64,000 nt of DNA from Pseudomonas fluorescens (GCF_001648775.1 NZ_LVEJ01000018.1:320054-384053), one strand, 5' to 3'. Counted from the first letter of the stretch, positions 26,737-36,057 are shown. Program-made: numbers and translations. The notes: generated from the sequence alone by a model not told the origin.

Positions 26737-27692
26737 AACTGGCTTTGGTCGGTGACATCGGAGGCACCAACGCGCGGTTCGCGCTGTGGAAAAACCAGCA
26801 ACTGCAATCGGTTCAGGTGCTGGCCACAGCCGACCATGCCAGCCCGGAAGAGGCGATCAGCCTGTATCTGAGTGGGCTCGGTCTGGCGCCGGGTTCGATC
26901 GGTTCGGTGTGCCTGTCGGTGGCCGGTCCGGTCAGCGGGGATGAATTCAAGTTCACCAACAACCACTGGCGCCTGAGTCGCACCGCGTTCTGCAAAACCT
27001 TGCAGGTCGAGCAGTTGTTGCTGGTCAACGACTTCTCGGCGATGGCGCTGGGCATGACCCGTTTGCAGCCAGGCGAATTTCGCGTGGTCTGCGAGGGCAC
27101 GCCGGAGCCGTTACGTCCGGCGGTGGTGATCGGCCCGGGCACTGGCCTTGGCGTCGGCACTTTGCTTGATCTGGGTGAAGGTCGTTTCGCCGCGCTGCCG
27201 GGCGAGGGCGGTCACGTCGATCTGCCGCTGAGCAGCCCGCGTGAAACCCAGCTGTGGCAGCACATCCATAACGAGATCGGCCATGTCAGCGCCGAAACCG
27301 CGTTGAGCGGCGGCGGCTTGCCACGGGTTTACCGGGCGATCTGCGCGGTGGATGGGCATGAGCCAAAGCTTGATACACCGGAGGCGATTACCGCGGCCGG
27401 TCTGGCGGGTGATCCGATTGCGCTGGAAGTGCTGGAGCAGTTCTGCTGCTGGCTCGGCCGTGTCGCCGGCAATAACGTGCTGACCACGGGTGGGCGTGGC
27501 GGGGTGTATATCGTTGGCGGGGTGATTCCACGCTTTGCCGATTTCTTCCTCGAAAGCGGTTTCGCCCGCAGCTTCGCCGACAAAGGTTGTATGAGCGATT
27601 ATTTCAAAGGCATTCCGGTGTGGCTGGTGACGGCGCCGTATTCTGGCCTCGTTGGCGCCGGTGTAGCCCTGGATCAATCAATCCCGACCTGA
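26733..27692 (+). CDS. glk: Glucokinase
   Basis: The 319-aa proteobacterial glucokinase phosphorylates glucose with ATP. It shows the phosphate-binding start VGDIGGTNARFAL, GPGTGLGVG and the PGEGGH sugar segment. The start is TTG at 26733, overlapping the edd stop (TTGA), so translation is coupled to edd. In pseudomonads this handles the portion of glucose taken up by GtsABCD rather than oxidised in the periplasm. A REP pair follows the stop. Confidence 0.96.
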   Translation: MKLALVGDIGGTNARFALWKNQQLQSVQVLATADHASPEEAISLYLSGLGLAPGSIGSVCLSVAGPVSGDEFKFTNNHWRLSRTAFCKTLQVEQLLLVNDFSAMALGMTRLQPGEFRVVCEGTPEPLRPAVVIGPGTGLGVGTLLDLGEGRFAALPGEGGHVDLPLSSPRETQLWQHIHNEIGHVSAETALSGGGLPRVYRAICAVDGHEPKLDTPEAITAAGLAGDPIALEVLEQFCCWLGRVAGNNVLTTGGRGGVYIVGGVIPRFADFFLESGFARSFADKGCMSDYFKGIPVWLVTAPYSGLVGAGVALDQSIPT

Positions 27693-27706
27693 AATGCAAC
27701 CCCCCC

Positions 27707-27796
27707 TGTGGGAGCGAGCTTGCTCGCGAATGCGGAGTATCAGTCAACCCAAATGTTGAATGTAATGACGCCTTCGCGAGCAAGCTCGCTCCCACA
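27707..27796. repeat. Paired REP palindrome
   Basis: Standard REP pair between glk and gltR; transcripts may be processed or terminated here. Confidence 0.9.
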
Positions 27797-27852
27797 GGGG
27801 TTTCTGTGGTGTTTGTAAGTTCCATGCTTAAGGCATAATCCGCCCCAATTCC

Positions 27853-27863
27853 AACAACAAGGA
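27853..27863 (+). promoter_or_regulatory. AAnAAnAA motif plus ribosome site of gltR
   Basis: AACAACAA runs directly into the AAGGA ribosome site, 10 nt ahead of the GTG start of gltR. This is the arrangement expected of an Hfq/Crc translational repression target. Confidence 0.55.
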
Positions 27864-27873
27864 TGCCTTCGAA

Positions 27874-28605
27874 GTGAGCTCAGTCAACAAGTCGATATTG
27901 TTGGTCGATGACGACCAGGAAATACGCGAGTTGCTGGAAACCTACCTGACCCGCGCCGGGTTTCAGGTGCGGGCCACCGCCGATGGCGCCAGTTTCCGCC
28001 AGGCACTCAACGAGGCGCCGAGCGATCTGGTGATCCTCGACGTCATGCTGCCCGATGAGGACGGCTTCAGCCTGTGCCGGTGGGTGCGTCAGCATCCGCG
28101 TCAGGCGCAGGTGCCGATCATCATGCTCACCGCCAGTTCCGACGAAGCCGACCGTGTGATCGGTCTGGAACTCGGCGCCGACGACTACCTCGGTAAACCC
28201 TTCAGTCCACGCGAACTGCAAGCACGCATCAAAGCCCTGCTGCGGCGTGCGCAATTCGGTCAGGAGCGCAGCGGCAGTGAAGTGCTGGCGTTCGATGAGT
28301 GGCGGCTGGACATGGTCAGCCATCGGCTGTTTCACACCGATGGCGAGGAAGTGATTCTTTCCGGCGCCGACTTCGCCCTGCTGAAACTGTTCCTCGATCA
28401 CCCGCAGGAAATCCTCGACCGCGACACCATTGGCAACGCCACCCGTGGCCGCGATCTGATGCCACTCGATCGCATCGTCGACATGGCCGTCAGCCGTTTG
28501 CGCCAGCGCCTGCGCGACACCGAGAAACCGCCACGGCTGATCCGCACCGTGCGCGGCAGCGGCTACCAATTGGCAGCCAACGTGGTTGCCGGCAATGGTC
28601 ATTGA
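27874..28605 (+). CDS. gltR: Two-component response regulator GltR
   Basis: The 243-aa OmpR-family regulator has a receiver domain (acidic pocket VDDDQ, phospho-acceptor D56 in LVILDVMLPD, lysine in GKPFSPRE). A C-terminal winged helix ends in IRTVRGSGYQLA. The start is GTG at 27874. It overlaps the sensor kinase gene by 11 bp. Together they match GltR-GtrS of P. putida and P. aeruginosa, which control glucose transport (gts, oprB) and respond to 2-ketogluconate or 6-phosphogluconate. Confidence 0.93.
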   Translation: MSSVNKSILLVDDDQEIRELLETYLTRAGFQVRATADGASFRQALNEAPSDLVILDVMLPDEDGFSLCRWVRQHPRQAQVPIIMLTASSDEADRVIGLELGADDYLGKPFSPRELQARIKALLRRAQFGQERSGSEVLAFDEWRLDMVSHRLFHTDGEEVILSGADFALLKLFLDHPQEILDRDTIGNATRGRDLMPLDRIVDMAVSRLRQRLRDTEKPPRLIRTVRGSGYQLAANVVAGNGH

Positions 28606-30064
28606 GTCGCTGCGTAAACTCGCCGCCAAGGTGCCGGTGCCGCGCTCGCTGCTTGGGCGGATGTTGTTGCTGACGTTGCTGGCGGTGTTGTTCGCGCAGA
28701 CGTTATCCAGCGTGATCTGGGTCTCGCAATTGCGTGCCACGCAGCTTGAAGGCCTGGTCACCAGCGCCCGCAGCCTCGCCCATTCGATGACCGCCAGCGT
28801 CAGTTACTTCCGCTCGTTGCCGGTGGCTTATCGTCCATTGGTGCTCGACCAATTGCGCAGCATGGGCGGCACTCGTTTCGTCGTGACGCTCAATGACAAA
28901 CCGCTGGGCATGGACGTGCTGCCAGTCACCCCGCGAAAAGCCGCGGTGATGAAAGCCGTCGACGAAGTGCTGCGCCAGACCCTCGGTAATGACACGGATA
29001 TTTCAGTGACCTTTGTCAGCCCCGAAGACCTGCGGATTTTCAACGCCGGGCTGAAACTCGATGAGTTGCCGCGCTCGTGGGCGCATTACGCCTTGACCCT
29101 CGAACCGGTCAACCCGCCCGTGCTGGTCACGCAGATTCAGATGGCGCCGGGCGAATGGCTGTACATCGCCTCCTTGTTGCCCGAACCGTACACCAGTCTT
29201 GAAGAACAAGGCCTGCCCTCGCAGCAGGTGTGGTTCATCGTCCTCACCAGCGGCTTTCTGTTGTTGTTCATCGGTCTGCTGGTGCACTGGCAGAGCCGGC
29301 CGCTCAAGCGTCTGGCGCGAGCGGCGCGGGATCTGTCGCTGGGCGCCGACGTCGAGCCGGTGGCCGAGGGCGGCGGCAGTGAAGTGGTCGAAGTGGGCCG
29401 CGCGTTCAATACCATGCGCGAACGCATCAGCCGTTACCTGACCGAGCGCAGCCAGTTGTTCAGCGCGATTTCCCATGACCTGCGCACGCCGATCACCCGT
29501 TTGCGTTTGCGCGTCGAATTGCTTGAAGACGAGAAGCTGCAAGCCAAATTCGGCCGCGATCTGGATGAGCTGGAACTGCTGGTCAAAGGCGCGCTGCAAT
29601 GTGTGAAGGACACCGATATTCACGAGAACATCGAACCGGTGGATCTCAACCATGTGCTCGATTGTCTGGTCGAGCCGTACCTGGCGCCGAACGGCAACGG
29701 TCGCGTGACTCAGCATGGTCGTGCGTTGGCGGCGTATCCGGGCAAACCTTTGGCGTTGAAACGCTGCATCGGCAATCTGATCGACAACGCGTTGAAGTAT
29801 GGGCAGAACGCGCATCTGCACATCGATGACGATGACAGTGCGTTTGTCTTGCACGTTGATGATGAAGGGCCGGGGGTGCCGGAGCAGCGGCTGGAACAAG
29901 TTTTTGAGCCGCACTTCAGGCTGGCGGGGCAGCAGCAGGGCTATGGTTTGGGGTTGGGCATTGCGCGCAACATTGCCCACAGCCATGGCGGGGAAGTGAC
30001 GTTGCAGAATTTGCGTGAGGGTGGGTTGCGGGTGACCCTGCAACTGCCGCGTTCGGCGGATTAG
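28595..30064 (+). CDS. gtrS: Sensor histidine kinase GtrS
   Basis: The 489-aa kinase has membrane segments near 20-45 and 205-228 around a periplasmic sensor, then HAMP. The phospho-acceptor histidine lies in FSAISHDLRTPITRLRL, the N box in RCIGNLIDNALKYG, and G boxes in DEGPGVPEQ and GYGLGLGIARNI. I chose the ATG at 28595, inside the end of gltR; an in-frame TTG lies three codons upstream. It partners GltR. Confidence 0.92.
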   Translation: MVIESLRKLAAKVPVPRSLLGRMLLLTLLAVLFAQTLSSVIWVSQLRATQLEGLVTSARSLAHSMTASVSYFRSLPVAYRPLVLDQLRSMGGTRFVVTLNDKPLGMDVLPVTPRKAAVMKAVDEVLRQTLGNDTDISVTFVSPEDLRIFNAGLKLDELPRSWAHYALTLEPVNPPVLVTQIQMAPGEWLYIASLLPEPYTSLEEQGLPSQQVWFIVLTSGFLLLFIGLLVHWQSRPLKRLARAARDLSLGADVEPVAEGGGSEVVEVGRAFNTMRERISRYLTERSQLFSAISHDLRTPITRLRLRVELLEDEKLQAKFGRDLDELELLVKGALQCVKDTDIHENIEPVDLNHVLDCLVEPYLAPNGNGRVTQHGRALAAYPGKPLALKRCIGNLIDNALKYGQNAHLHIDDDDSAFVLHVDDEGPGVPEQRLEQVFEPHFRLAGQQQGYGLGLGIARNIAHSHGGEVTLQNLREGGLRVTLQLPRSAD

Positions 30065-30074
30065 GTCAAAAGAG

Positions 30075-30251
30075 CCCCTCACCCTAGCCCTCTCCCGGGG
30101 GGAGAGGGGAGTGACCGAGGCGTATTTGGCTATCCGCCGACCTGATGCATTGAGTCGATTATGGATTCGGTACAGCACTTTCAGGTCGGCGCAACTCTCC
30201 AGCATCCTGCGATCGGCCCCCTCTCCCTCCGGGAGAGGGCTCGGGTGAGGG
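30075..30251. repeat. CCCTCACCC-type intergenic repeat, copy 3
   Basis: Outer inverted GCCCCTCACCCTAGCCCTCT ends enclose the inner CGACCTGA..TCAGGTCGG dyad and GAGTCGATTATGGATTCG. It occupies most of the 30065..30358 gap. The remaining 100 bp should hold the promoter of the next operon. Confidence 0.88.
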
Positions 30252-30338
30252 TGTCTTTTTTGTCACGGATCAGTGACAAACCCCGCCCCCTTCGTTACAA
30301 GCCCGCCTCGGCCCGTTGTTTAGACTCCCCGCAGTCAT

Positions 30339-30350
30339 AACAACAAAAAA
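30339..30350 (+). promoter_or_regulatory. AAnAAnAA (Hfq/Crc-type) motif before the AGE isomerase gene
   Basis: AACAACAAAAAA lies 8 nt before the ATG and overlaps the ribosome-binding region. Confidence 0.55.
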
Positions 30351-30358
30351 GGCCACCC

Positions 30359-31618
30359 ATGGATCTTTTCCACCCAGGCTTCAGCAGTTGGCTGAACGCC
30401 CCTGCCCACCAGCAATGGCTCGCCGCCGAAGGCCTGCGTCTGCTGGATTTCGCCAAGGCTTCAAGACTCCCGGAAGGCTTCGGCAACCTCGACGAACGCG
30501 GCCGTCTGCCGGCGAACGCGCAAGCCGAAACCATGAACACCGCGCGCATGACCCACAGCTTCGCCATGGCCCATGTTCAAGGCTTGCCGGGTTATGCCGA
30601 ATTGGTCGATCACGGCATCGCCGCCCTGCGCGGGCCGTTGCGTGATGCGTTACACGGTGGCTGGTTTGCGGTCGCCGAACACCGCGACGGCAACACCGGC
30701 AAGAATGCTTATCTGCATGCCTTTGTCGCGCTGGCGGCGAGCTCTGCGGTGGTCGCGCAACGCCCCGGCGCACAAGCGCTGCTGGACGACGCCATCGACA
30801 TCATCGACACGTATTTCTGGAGTGAAGAAGAGGGCGCCATGCGCGAGTTCTTCAATCGCGACTGGAGCGAAGAAGAAGCCTATCGCGGCGCCAACAGCAA
30901 CATGCACGCGACCGAAGCGTTCCTCGCGCTGGCCGATGTCACTGAAGATCCGCGCTGGCTGAGCCGTGCACAACGCATCGTCGAGCGAGTAATCCACGGT
31001 CACGCGGCCGGTAACGGTTACATGGTCATCGAGCACTTCGACCGTGATTGGCAACCGTTGCGCGAATACAACCACGACAACCCCGCCGACGGTTTCCGCC
31101 CTTACGGCACCACACCGGGCCACGGTTTCGAGTGGGCGCGGCTGTTGTTGCACCTCGAAGCGGCGCGGGTGCAGGCCGGTATGCTCACCCCCGGCTGGCT
31201 CGCCACAGACGCGGCAAAATTGTTCGAGAACAACTGCCACAACGGCTGGAACGTCGATGGTTTGCCGGGCATCGTTTACACCCTCGACTGGGACAACAAA
31301 GCCGTCGTCCGCCATCGCTTGCACTGGACGCACGCCGAAGCCAGCGCCGCGGCCAGCGCCTTGCTCAAACGCACTGGCGATGCGCAGTACGAAACCTGGT
31401 ACCGCCTGTTCTGGGAATTCTGCGAAACGCATTTCATCGACCGTTGCGACGGCAGTTGGCACCACGAACTCAACCCGCAAAATATCCCGAGCGCCGATAT
31501 CTGGCCGGGCAAACCGGATCTGTACCACGCCTGGCAAGCCGTGCTGATCCCTCGTCTACCCTTGTCACCGAGTATGGCGACTGCTTTAGCGCAGTTGTCT
31601 CACGGTTCTCCTGTGTAA
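30359..31618 (+). CDS. AGE-family sugar epimerase/isomerase (mannose-isomerase-like)
   Basis: The 419-aa (alpha/alpha)6-barrel enzyme has the family's histidine segments: NSNMHATEAFLAL, TTPGHGFEWARLLL and LHWTHAEASAAASAL. It resembles YihS and D-mannose isomerases, which interconvert mannose, fructose or glucose, more than N-acylglucosamine epimerase. It sits between gtrS and gtsA on the same strand, so it is probably part of the sugar-uptake regulon. That would let mannose or fructose taken up through GtsABCD enter the glucose route. The substrate is inferred from the family and position only. Confidence 0.85.
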   Translation: MDLFHPGFSSWLNAPAHQQWLAAEGLRLLDFAKASRLPEGFGNLDERGRLPANAQAETMNTARMTHSFAMAHVQGLPGYAELVDHGIAALRGPLRDALHGGWFAVAEHRDGNTGKNAYLHAFVALAASSAVVAQRPGAQALLDDAIDIIDTYFWSEEEGAMREFFNRDWSEEEAYRGANSNMHATEAFLALADVTEDPRWLSRAQRIVERVIHGHAAGNGYMVIEHFDRDWQPLREYNHDNPADGFRPYGTTPGHGFEWARLLLHLEAARVQAGMLTPGWLATDAAKLFENNCHNGWNVDGLPGIVYTLDWDNKAVVRHRLHWTHAEASAAASALLKRTGDAQYETWYRLFWEFCETHFIDRCDGSWHHELNPQNIPSADIWPGKPDLYHAWQAVLIPRLPLSPSMATALAQLSHGSPV

Positions 31619-31640
31619 CCATGTGGTGACATTCGCGCGT

Positions 31641-31661
31641 CCCTTCGTTACCTGCGAAGGG
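31641..31661 (+). other. Stem-loop between the AGE isomerase gene and gtsA
   Basis: CCCTTCG and CGAAGGG form a perfect 7-bp stem with a 7-nt loop. There is no U-run. It may set a 5' end for the gts mRNA or weaken read-through. Confidence 0.45.
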
Positions 31662-31712
31662 AATCGCCCTGTTTAAACTCCTGTGCAGCGCAAGCACCAG
31701 ACTTGCATGCAT

Positions 31713-31723
31713 AACAACAAGAA
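31713..31723 (+). promoter_or_regulatory. AAnAAnAA (Hfq/Crc-type) motif before gtsA
   Basis: AACAACAAGAA lies 13 nt before the gtsA start and abuts the AAAGG ribosome site. Confidence 0.6.
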
Positions 31724-31736
31724 AGGTACATCTCAG

Positions 31737-33038
31737 ATGAATGCGATTTCTCGCCTCGCTACTGTCATTTCTGTCGCCTCCCTGTTCCCGCTCGCAATTC
31801 TGCCTCTCAGTGTTTCCGCTGCCGAATCCAAAGGTTCGGTCGAAGTCGTGCACTGGTGGACGTCCGGTGGCGAAAAAGCCGCCGTTGATGTGCTCAAGGC
31901 GCAAGTCGAAAAAGACGGTTTCACCTGGAAAGACGGCGCTGTCGCCGGTGGTGGCGGTGCCACTGCCATGACCGTGCTGAAAAGCCGTGCCGTTGCCGGC
32001 AACCCGCCTGGCGTAGCCCAGATCAAAGGCCCGGACATCCAGGAATGGGCGTCGACCGGCCTGCTCGACACCGACGTGCTGAAAGACGTCGCCAAGTCGG
32101 AAAAGTGGGACAGCCTGCTCGACAAGAAAGTCTCCGATACCGTGAAGTACGACGGTGATTACGTGGCCGTGCCGGTGAACATTCACCGCGTGAACTGGCT
32201 GTGGATCAACCCGGAAGTCTTCAAGAAAGCCGGCATCACCAAGAACCCTACCACCCTCGAAGAATTCTACGCCGCTGGCGATAAGCTGAAGGCTGCGGGC
32301 TTCATTCCGCTGGCCCACGGCGGTCAGCCTTGGCAGGACAGCACCGTGTTCGAAGCCGTGGTGCTTTCGGTCATGGGTGTCGATGGTTACAAAAAGGCCC
32401 TGGTTGATCTGGACAACGCCGCGCTGACCGGCCCGGAAATGGTCAAGGCGTTGACCGAGCTGAAGAAAGTCGCGACCTACATGGACGTCGACGGTAAAGG
32501 CCAGGACTGGAACCTGGAAGCGGCCAAGGTCATCAACGGCAAGGCCGGCATGCAGATCATGGGTGACTGGGCCAAGTCCGAATGGACCGCCGCGAAGAAA
32601 GTCGCCGGCAAGGATTACGAGTGCGTGGCCTTCCCGGGCACCGACAAGGCGTTCACTTACAACATCGACTCGCTGGCCGTGTTCAAGCAGAAGGACGCAG
32701 GCACTGCGGCCGGTCAGCAAGACATCGCCAAAGTCGTGCTGGGTGAAAACTTCCAGAAAGTCTTCAGCATCAACAAAGGCTCGATCCCGGTTCGCAACGA
32801 CATGTTGAACAACATGGACAAGCTCGGTTTCGATTCCTGCGCGCAGACCGCTGCCAAGGATTTCCTGGCAGACGCCAAGTCCGGCGGCCTGCAGCCAAGC
32901 ATGGCGCACAACATGGCGACCACGCTGGCGGTGCAAGGCGCGTTCTTTGACGTCGTGACCAACTACATCAACGACCCGAAAGCCGACCCGGCCGACACCG
33001 CCAAGAAACTGGGTGCAGCGATCAAGTCGTCCAAATAA
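31737..33038 (+). CDS. gtsA: Glucose ABC transporter, periplasmic binding protein
   Basis: The 433-aa family-1 solute-binding protein has a signal peptide of about 27 residues (hydrophobic VISVASLFPLAILPL, then SVSA). The mature part starts near AESKGSVEVVHWWTSGGEKAA. It binds glucose in the periplasm for import by GtsBCD. I chose the ATG at 31737 because it gives a normal signal peptide; the upstream frame is mRNA leader. It is the first gene of gtsABCD and is followed by a half REP. Confidence 0.95.
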   Translation: MNAISRLATVISVASLFPLAILPLSVSAAESKGSVEVVHWWTSGGEKAAVDVLKAQVEKDGFTWKDGAVAGGGGATAMTVLKSRAVAGNPPGVAQIKGPDIQEWASTGLLDTDVLKDVAKSEKWDSLLDKKVSDTVKYDGDYVAVPVNIHRVNWLWINPEVFKKAGITKNPTTLEEFYAAGDKLKAAGFIPLAHGGQPWQDSTVFEAVVLSVMGVDGYKKALVDLDNAALTGPEMVKALTELKKVATYMDVDGKGQDWNLEAAKVINGKAGMQIMGDWAKSEWTAAKKVAGKDYECVAFPGTDKAFTYNIDSLAVFKQKDAGTAAGQQDIAKVVLGENFQKVFSINKGSIPVRNDMLNNMDKLGFDSCAQTAAKDFLADAKSGGLQPSMAHNMATTLAVQGAFFDVVTNYINDPKADPADTAKKLGAAIKSSK

Positions 33039-33046
33039 GCGTCGTT

Positions 33047-33069
33047 AGCGCAGGCTCTCGCTCCCACAA
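33047..33069. repeat. Degenerate half REP between gtsA and gtsB
   Basis: AGCGCAGGCTCTCGCTCCCA followed by CAA is the right half of the REP family with two to three changes. It is in the 73-bp gap after the binding-protein gene. Confidence 0.6.
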
Positions 33070-33111
33070 GGGATCTCACTGTAGTTTTTATTCCCTGTAC
33101 TGGATTTCCCC

Positions 33112-34020
33112 ATGAGTTCTGTTGCTGTGTTCAGCAAGGCCTCGCCGTTCGATGCATTGCAACGCTGGCTGCCCAAACTGGTGCTGGCGCCGAGCATGTT
33201 CATCGTGCTGGTGGGCTTCTATGGTTACATCCTGTGGACGTTCGTGCTGTCGTTCACCACCTCGACTTTCCTGCCCAACTACAAGTGGGCCGGCCTGGCG
33301 CAATACGCGCGGTTGTTCGACAACGATCGCTGGTGGGTCGCGAGCAAAAACCTCGCGGTGTTCGGCGGCATGTTCATCGGTATCACTCTGGTGATCGGCG
33401 TGTTGCTGGCAGTGTTCCTCGATCAGCGCATCCGTCGCGAAGGCTTTATCCGCACCATTTACCTGTACCCGATGGCGCTCTCGATGATCGTCACCGGTAC
33501 CGCGTGGAAATGGCTGCTCAACCCGGGCATGGGCCTGGACAAATTGTTGCGTGACTGGGGCTGGGAAGGCTTCCGTCTCGACTGGCTGATCGACCCTGAT
33601 CGCGTGGTTTACTGTCTGGTGATCGCCGCTGTCTGGCAAGCCTCGGGCTTCATCATGGCGATGTTTTTGGCCGGCCTGCGTGGCGTCGATCAATCGATCA
33701 TCCGCGCTGCGCAGATCGATGGCGCGAGCATGCCGACGATCTACTGGAAAGTGGTGCTGCCAAGCCTGCGTCCGGTGTTCTTCAGCGCGGTGATGATTCT
33801 CGCGCACATCGCGATCAAGAGCTTCGACCTGGTCGCCGCGATGACCGCCGGTGGTCCGGGTTATTCCTCCGACTTGCCGGCGATGTTCATGTATTCCTTC
33901 ACCTTCAGTCGCGGCCAGATGGGCATGGGCTCGGCCAGTGCGATTCTGATGCTCGGTGCGATCCTCGCGATCATCGTGCCTTACCTGTATTCCGAGCTGA
34001 GGACCAAGCGCAATGACTAG
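33112..34020 (+). CDS. gtsB: Glucose ABC transporter permease GtsB
   Basis: The 302-aa inner-membrane permease of the MalF/UgpA type has about six membrane segments. The cytoplasmic EAA loop is visible as AAQIDGASMPTIYWKVVLPSL. It starts with ATG at 33112 and overlaps gtsC by 8 bp. With GtsC it forms the membrane channel of the glucose importer. Confidence 0.94.
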   Translation: MSSVAVFSKASPFDALQRWLPKLVLAPSMFIVLVGFYGYILWTFVLSFTTSTFLPNYKWAGLAQYARLFDNDRWWVASKNLAVFGGMFIGITLVIGVLLAVFLDQRIRREGFIRTIYLYPMALSMIVTGTAWKWLLNPGMGLDKLLRDWGWEGFRLDWLIDPDRVVYCLVIAAVWQASGFIMAMFLAGLRGVDQSIIRAAQIDGASMPTIYWKVVLPSLRPVFFSAVMILAHIAIKSFDLVAAMTAGGPGYSSDLPAMFMYSFTFSRGQMGMGSASAILMLGAILAIIVPYLYSELRTKRND

Positions 34021-34858
34021 TCTCGCTGCCAAACCTGCTATCAGCCTGAGTCGCATCGCGATCTACGCGGTGCTGATCCTCGCCGTACTGCTTTATCTGG
34101 TGCCGCTGGTGGTCATGTTGCTGACCAGTTTCAAGACCCCGGAAGACATCAGCACCGGCAACCTGTTGAGCTGGCCGACCGTGGTCAGCGGCATTGGCTG
34201 GGTCAAGGCCTGGGCCACGGTTGACGGTTACTTCTGGAACTCGATCAAGATCACTGTGCCCGCCGTCATCATCTCCACCGCCATCGGTGCGTTGAACGGT
34301 TATGTGCTGTCGTTCTGGCGCTTCCGTGGTTCACAGTTGTTCTTCGGTCTGCTGTTGTTCGGCTGCTTCCTGCCGTTCCAGACCGTGCTGCTGCCGGCCT
34401 CGTTCACCCTCGGCAAGATGGGCCTGGCGAGCACCACCACCGGCCTGGTGTTTATCCACGTGGTTTACGGTCTGGCGTTTACTACGCTGTTCTTCCGTAA
34501 CTACTACGTGAGCATTCCGGATGCGCTGGTGAAAGCCGCACGCCTCGATGGCGCGGGTTTTTTCACGATTTTCCGCCGCATCATCCTGCCGATGTCGACG
34601 CCGATCATCATGGTCTGCCTGATCTGGCAGTTCACCCAGATCTGGAACGACTTCCTGTTCGGTGTGGTGTTCTCCAGCGGTGATTCGCAACCGATCACGG
34701 TGGCGCTGAACAACCTGGTCAACACCAGCACCGGCGCCAAGGAATACAACGTTGATATGGCAGCGGCGATGATCGCCGGCCTGCCGACCCTGCTGGTCTA
34801 TGTGGTCGCAGGCAAGTATTTCGTGCGCGGGCTGACGGCCGGCGCAGTCAAGGGGTAA
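34013..34858 (+). CDS. gtsC: Glucose ABC transporter permease GtsC
   Basis: The 281-aa permease of the MalG type has six membrane segments. Its EAA loop is KAARLDGAGFFTIFRRIILP. It overlaps gtsB by 8 bp and is separated from gtsD by 2 bp, so all three are translationally linked. Confidence 0.94.
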   Translation: MTSLAAKPAISLSRIAIYAVLILAVLLYLVPLVVMLLTSFKTPEDISTGNLLSWPTVVSGIGWVKAWATVDGYFWNSIKITVPAVIISTAIGALNGYVLSFWRFRGSQLFFGLLLFGCFLPFQTVLLPASFTLGKMGLASTTTGLVFIHVVYGLAFTTLFFRNYYVSIPDALVKAARLDGAGFFTIFRRIILPMSTPIIMVCLIWQFTQIWNDFLFGVVFSSGDSQPITVALNNLVNTSTGAKEYNVDMAAAMIAGLPTLLVYVVAGKYFVRGLTAGAVKG

Positions 34859-34860
34859 TC

Positions 34861-36021
34861 ATGGCAACGCTCGAACTTCGCAACGTAAACAAGACCTACG
34901 GTGCCGGCCTGCCGGACACCCTGAAGAACATCGAACTGTCGATCAAGGACGGTGAGTTCCTGATCCTTGTCGGCCCGTCGGGCTGCGGCAAGTCGACCTT
35001 GATGAACTGCATCGCCGGTCTGGAAACCATCACCGGCGGCGCGATCATGATCGGTGACCAGGACGTCAGCGGCATGAGCCCGAAGGATCGCGACATCGCC
35101 ATGGTGTTCCAGTCCTACGCGCTGTACCCGACCATGAGCGTGCGCGAGAACATCGAGTTCGGCCTGAAGATTCGCAAGATGGCCCAGTCGGCGATCGACG
35201 AAGAAGTCGCGCGCGTGGCCAAGCTGTTGCAGATCGAGCACCTGCTCAATCGCAAGCCAGGTCAGCTCTCCGGCGGTCAGCAACAGCGTGTGGCGATGGG
35301 CCGTGCACTGGCGCGGCGGCCGAAGATTTATCTGTTCGACGAACCGCTGTCCAACCTCGATGCCAAGCTGCGCGTCGAGATGCGCACCGAAATGAAACTG
35401 ATGCACCAGCGCCTGAAAACCACCACGGTCTACGTGACCCACGACCAGATCGAAGCGATGACGCTGGGCGACAAGGTTGCGGTGATGAAGGACGGCATCA
35501 TTCAGCAGTTCGGCACGCCGAAAGACATCTACAACAACCCGGCCAACCTGTTCGTGGCGAGCTTCATCGGTTCGCCACCGATGAACTTCATTCCGCTGCG
35601 TCTGCAACGCAAGGACGGTCGTCTGCTGGCGCTGCTCGACAGCGGTCAGGCGCGTTGCGAGTTGCCGATGAGCATGCAGGATGCCGGGCTGGAAGATCGC
35701 GAAGTGATCCTTGGCCTGCGCCCTGAGCAGATTGTTTTGGCGAACGGCGAAGGTAACGGCCTGCCGAGCATTCGTGCGGAAGTGCAGGTCACCGAGCCGA
35801 CCGGTCCGGACACCCTGGTGTTCGTCAACCTCAACGAAACCAAGGTCTGCTGCCGTCTGGCGCCAGACGTGGCACCGCAGGTGGGCGAGAGCCTGACGTT
35901 GCAATTCGATCCGTCGAAAGTGTTGTTGTTCGATGCCAACACCGGCGAGCGCCTCGGCACTGCCGGTCAACCACAGACCGATGCGCGGTCTGCGAACGTG
36001 GCGCAATTCAAAGGCCGCTGA
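34861..36021 (+). CDS. gtsD: Glucose ABC transporter ATP-binding protein GtsD
   Basis: The 386-aa MalK/UgpC-type ATPase has Walker A GPSGCGKST (38-46), signature LSGGQQQR, Walker B IYLFDEPLSNLD and switch HDQIEAM. The C-terminal 140 or so residues form the OB-fold regulatory domain (GLRPEQI). It powers GtsBC. A single REP hairpin follows the stop. Confidence 0.95.
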   Translation: MATLELRNVNKTYGAGLPDTLKNIELSIKDGEFLILVGPSGCGKSTLMNCIAGLETITGGAIMIGDQDVSGMSPKDRDIAMVFQSYALYPTMSVRENIEFGLKIRKMAQSAIDEEVARVAKLLQIEHLLNRKPGQLSGGQQQRVAMGRALARRPKIYLFDEPLSNLDAKLRVEMRTEMKLMHQRLKTTTVYVTHDQIEAMTLGDKVAVMKDGIIQQFGTPKDIYNNPANLFVASFIGSPPMNFIPLRLQRKDGRLLALLDSGQARCELPMSMQDAGLEDREVILGLRPEQIVLANGEGNGLPSIRAEVQVTEPTGPDTLVFVNLNETKVCCRLAPDVAPQVGESLTLQFDPSKVLLFDANTGERLGTAGQPQTDARSANVAQFKGR

Positions 36022-36029
36022 AGAACAAA

Positions 36030-36057
36030 TGTGGGAGCGAGCCTGCTCGCTCCCACA
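36030..36057. repeat. Collapsed single REP hairpin between gtsD and oprB
   Basis: TGTGGGAGCGAGC-CT-GCTCGCTCCCACA forms one 13-bp hairpin in place of a REP pair. It looks like a deletion between the two palindromes and lacks the CGAA ends. Confidence 0.85.
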
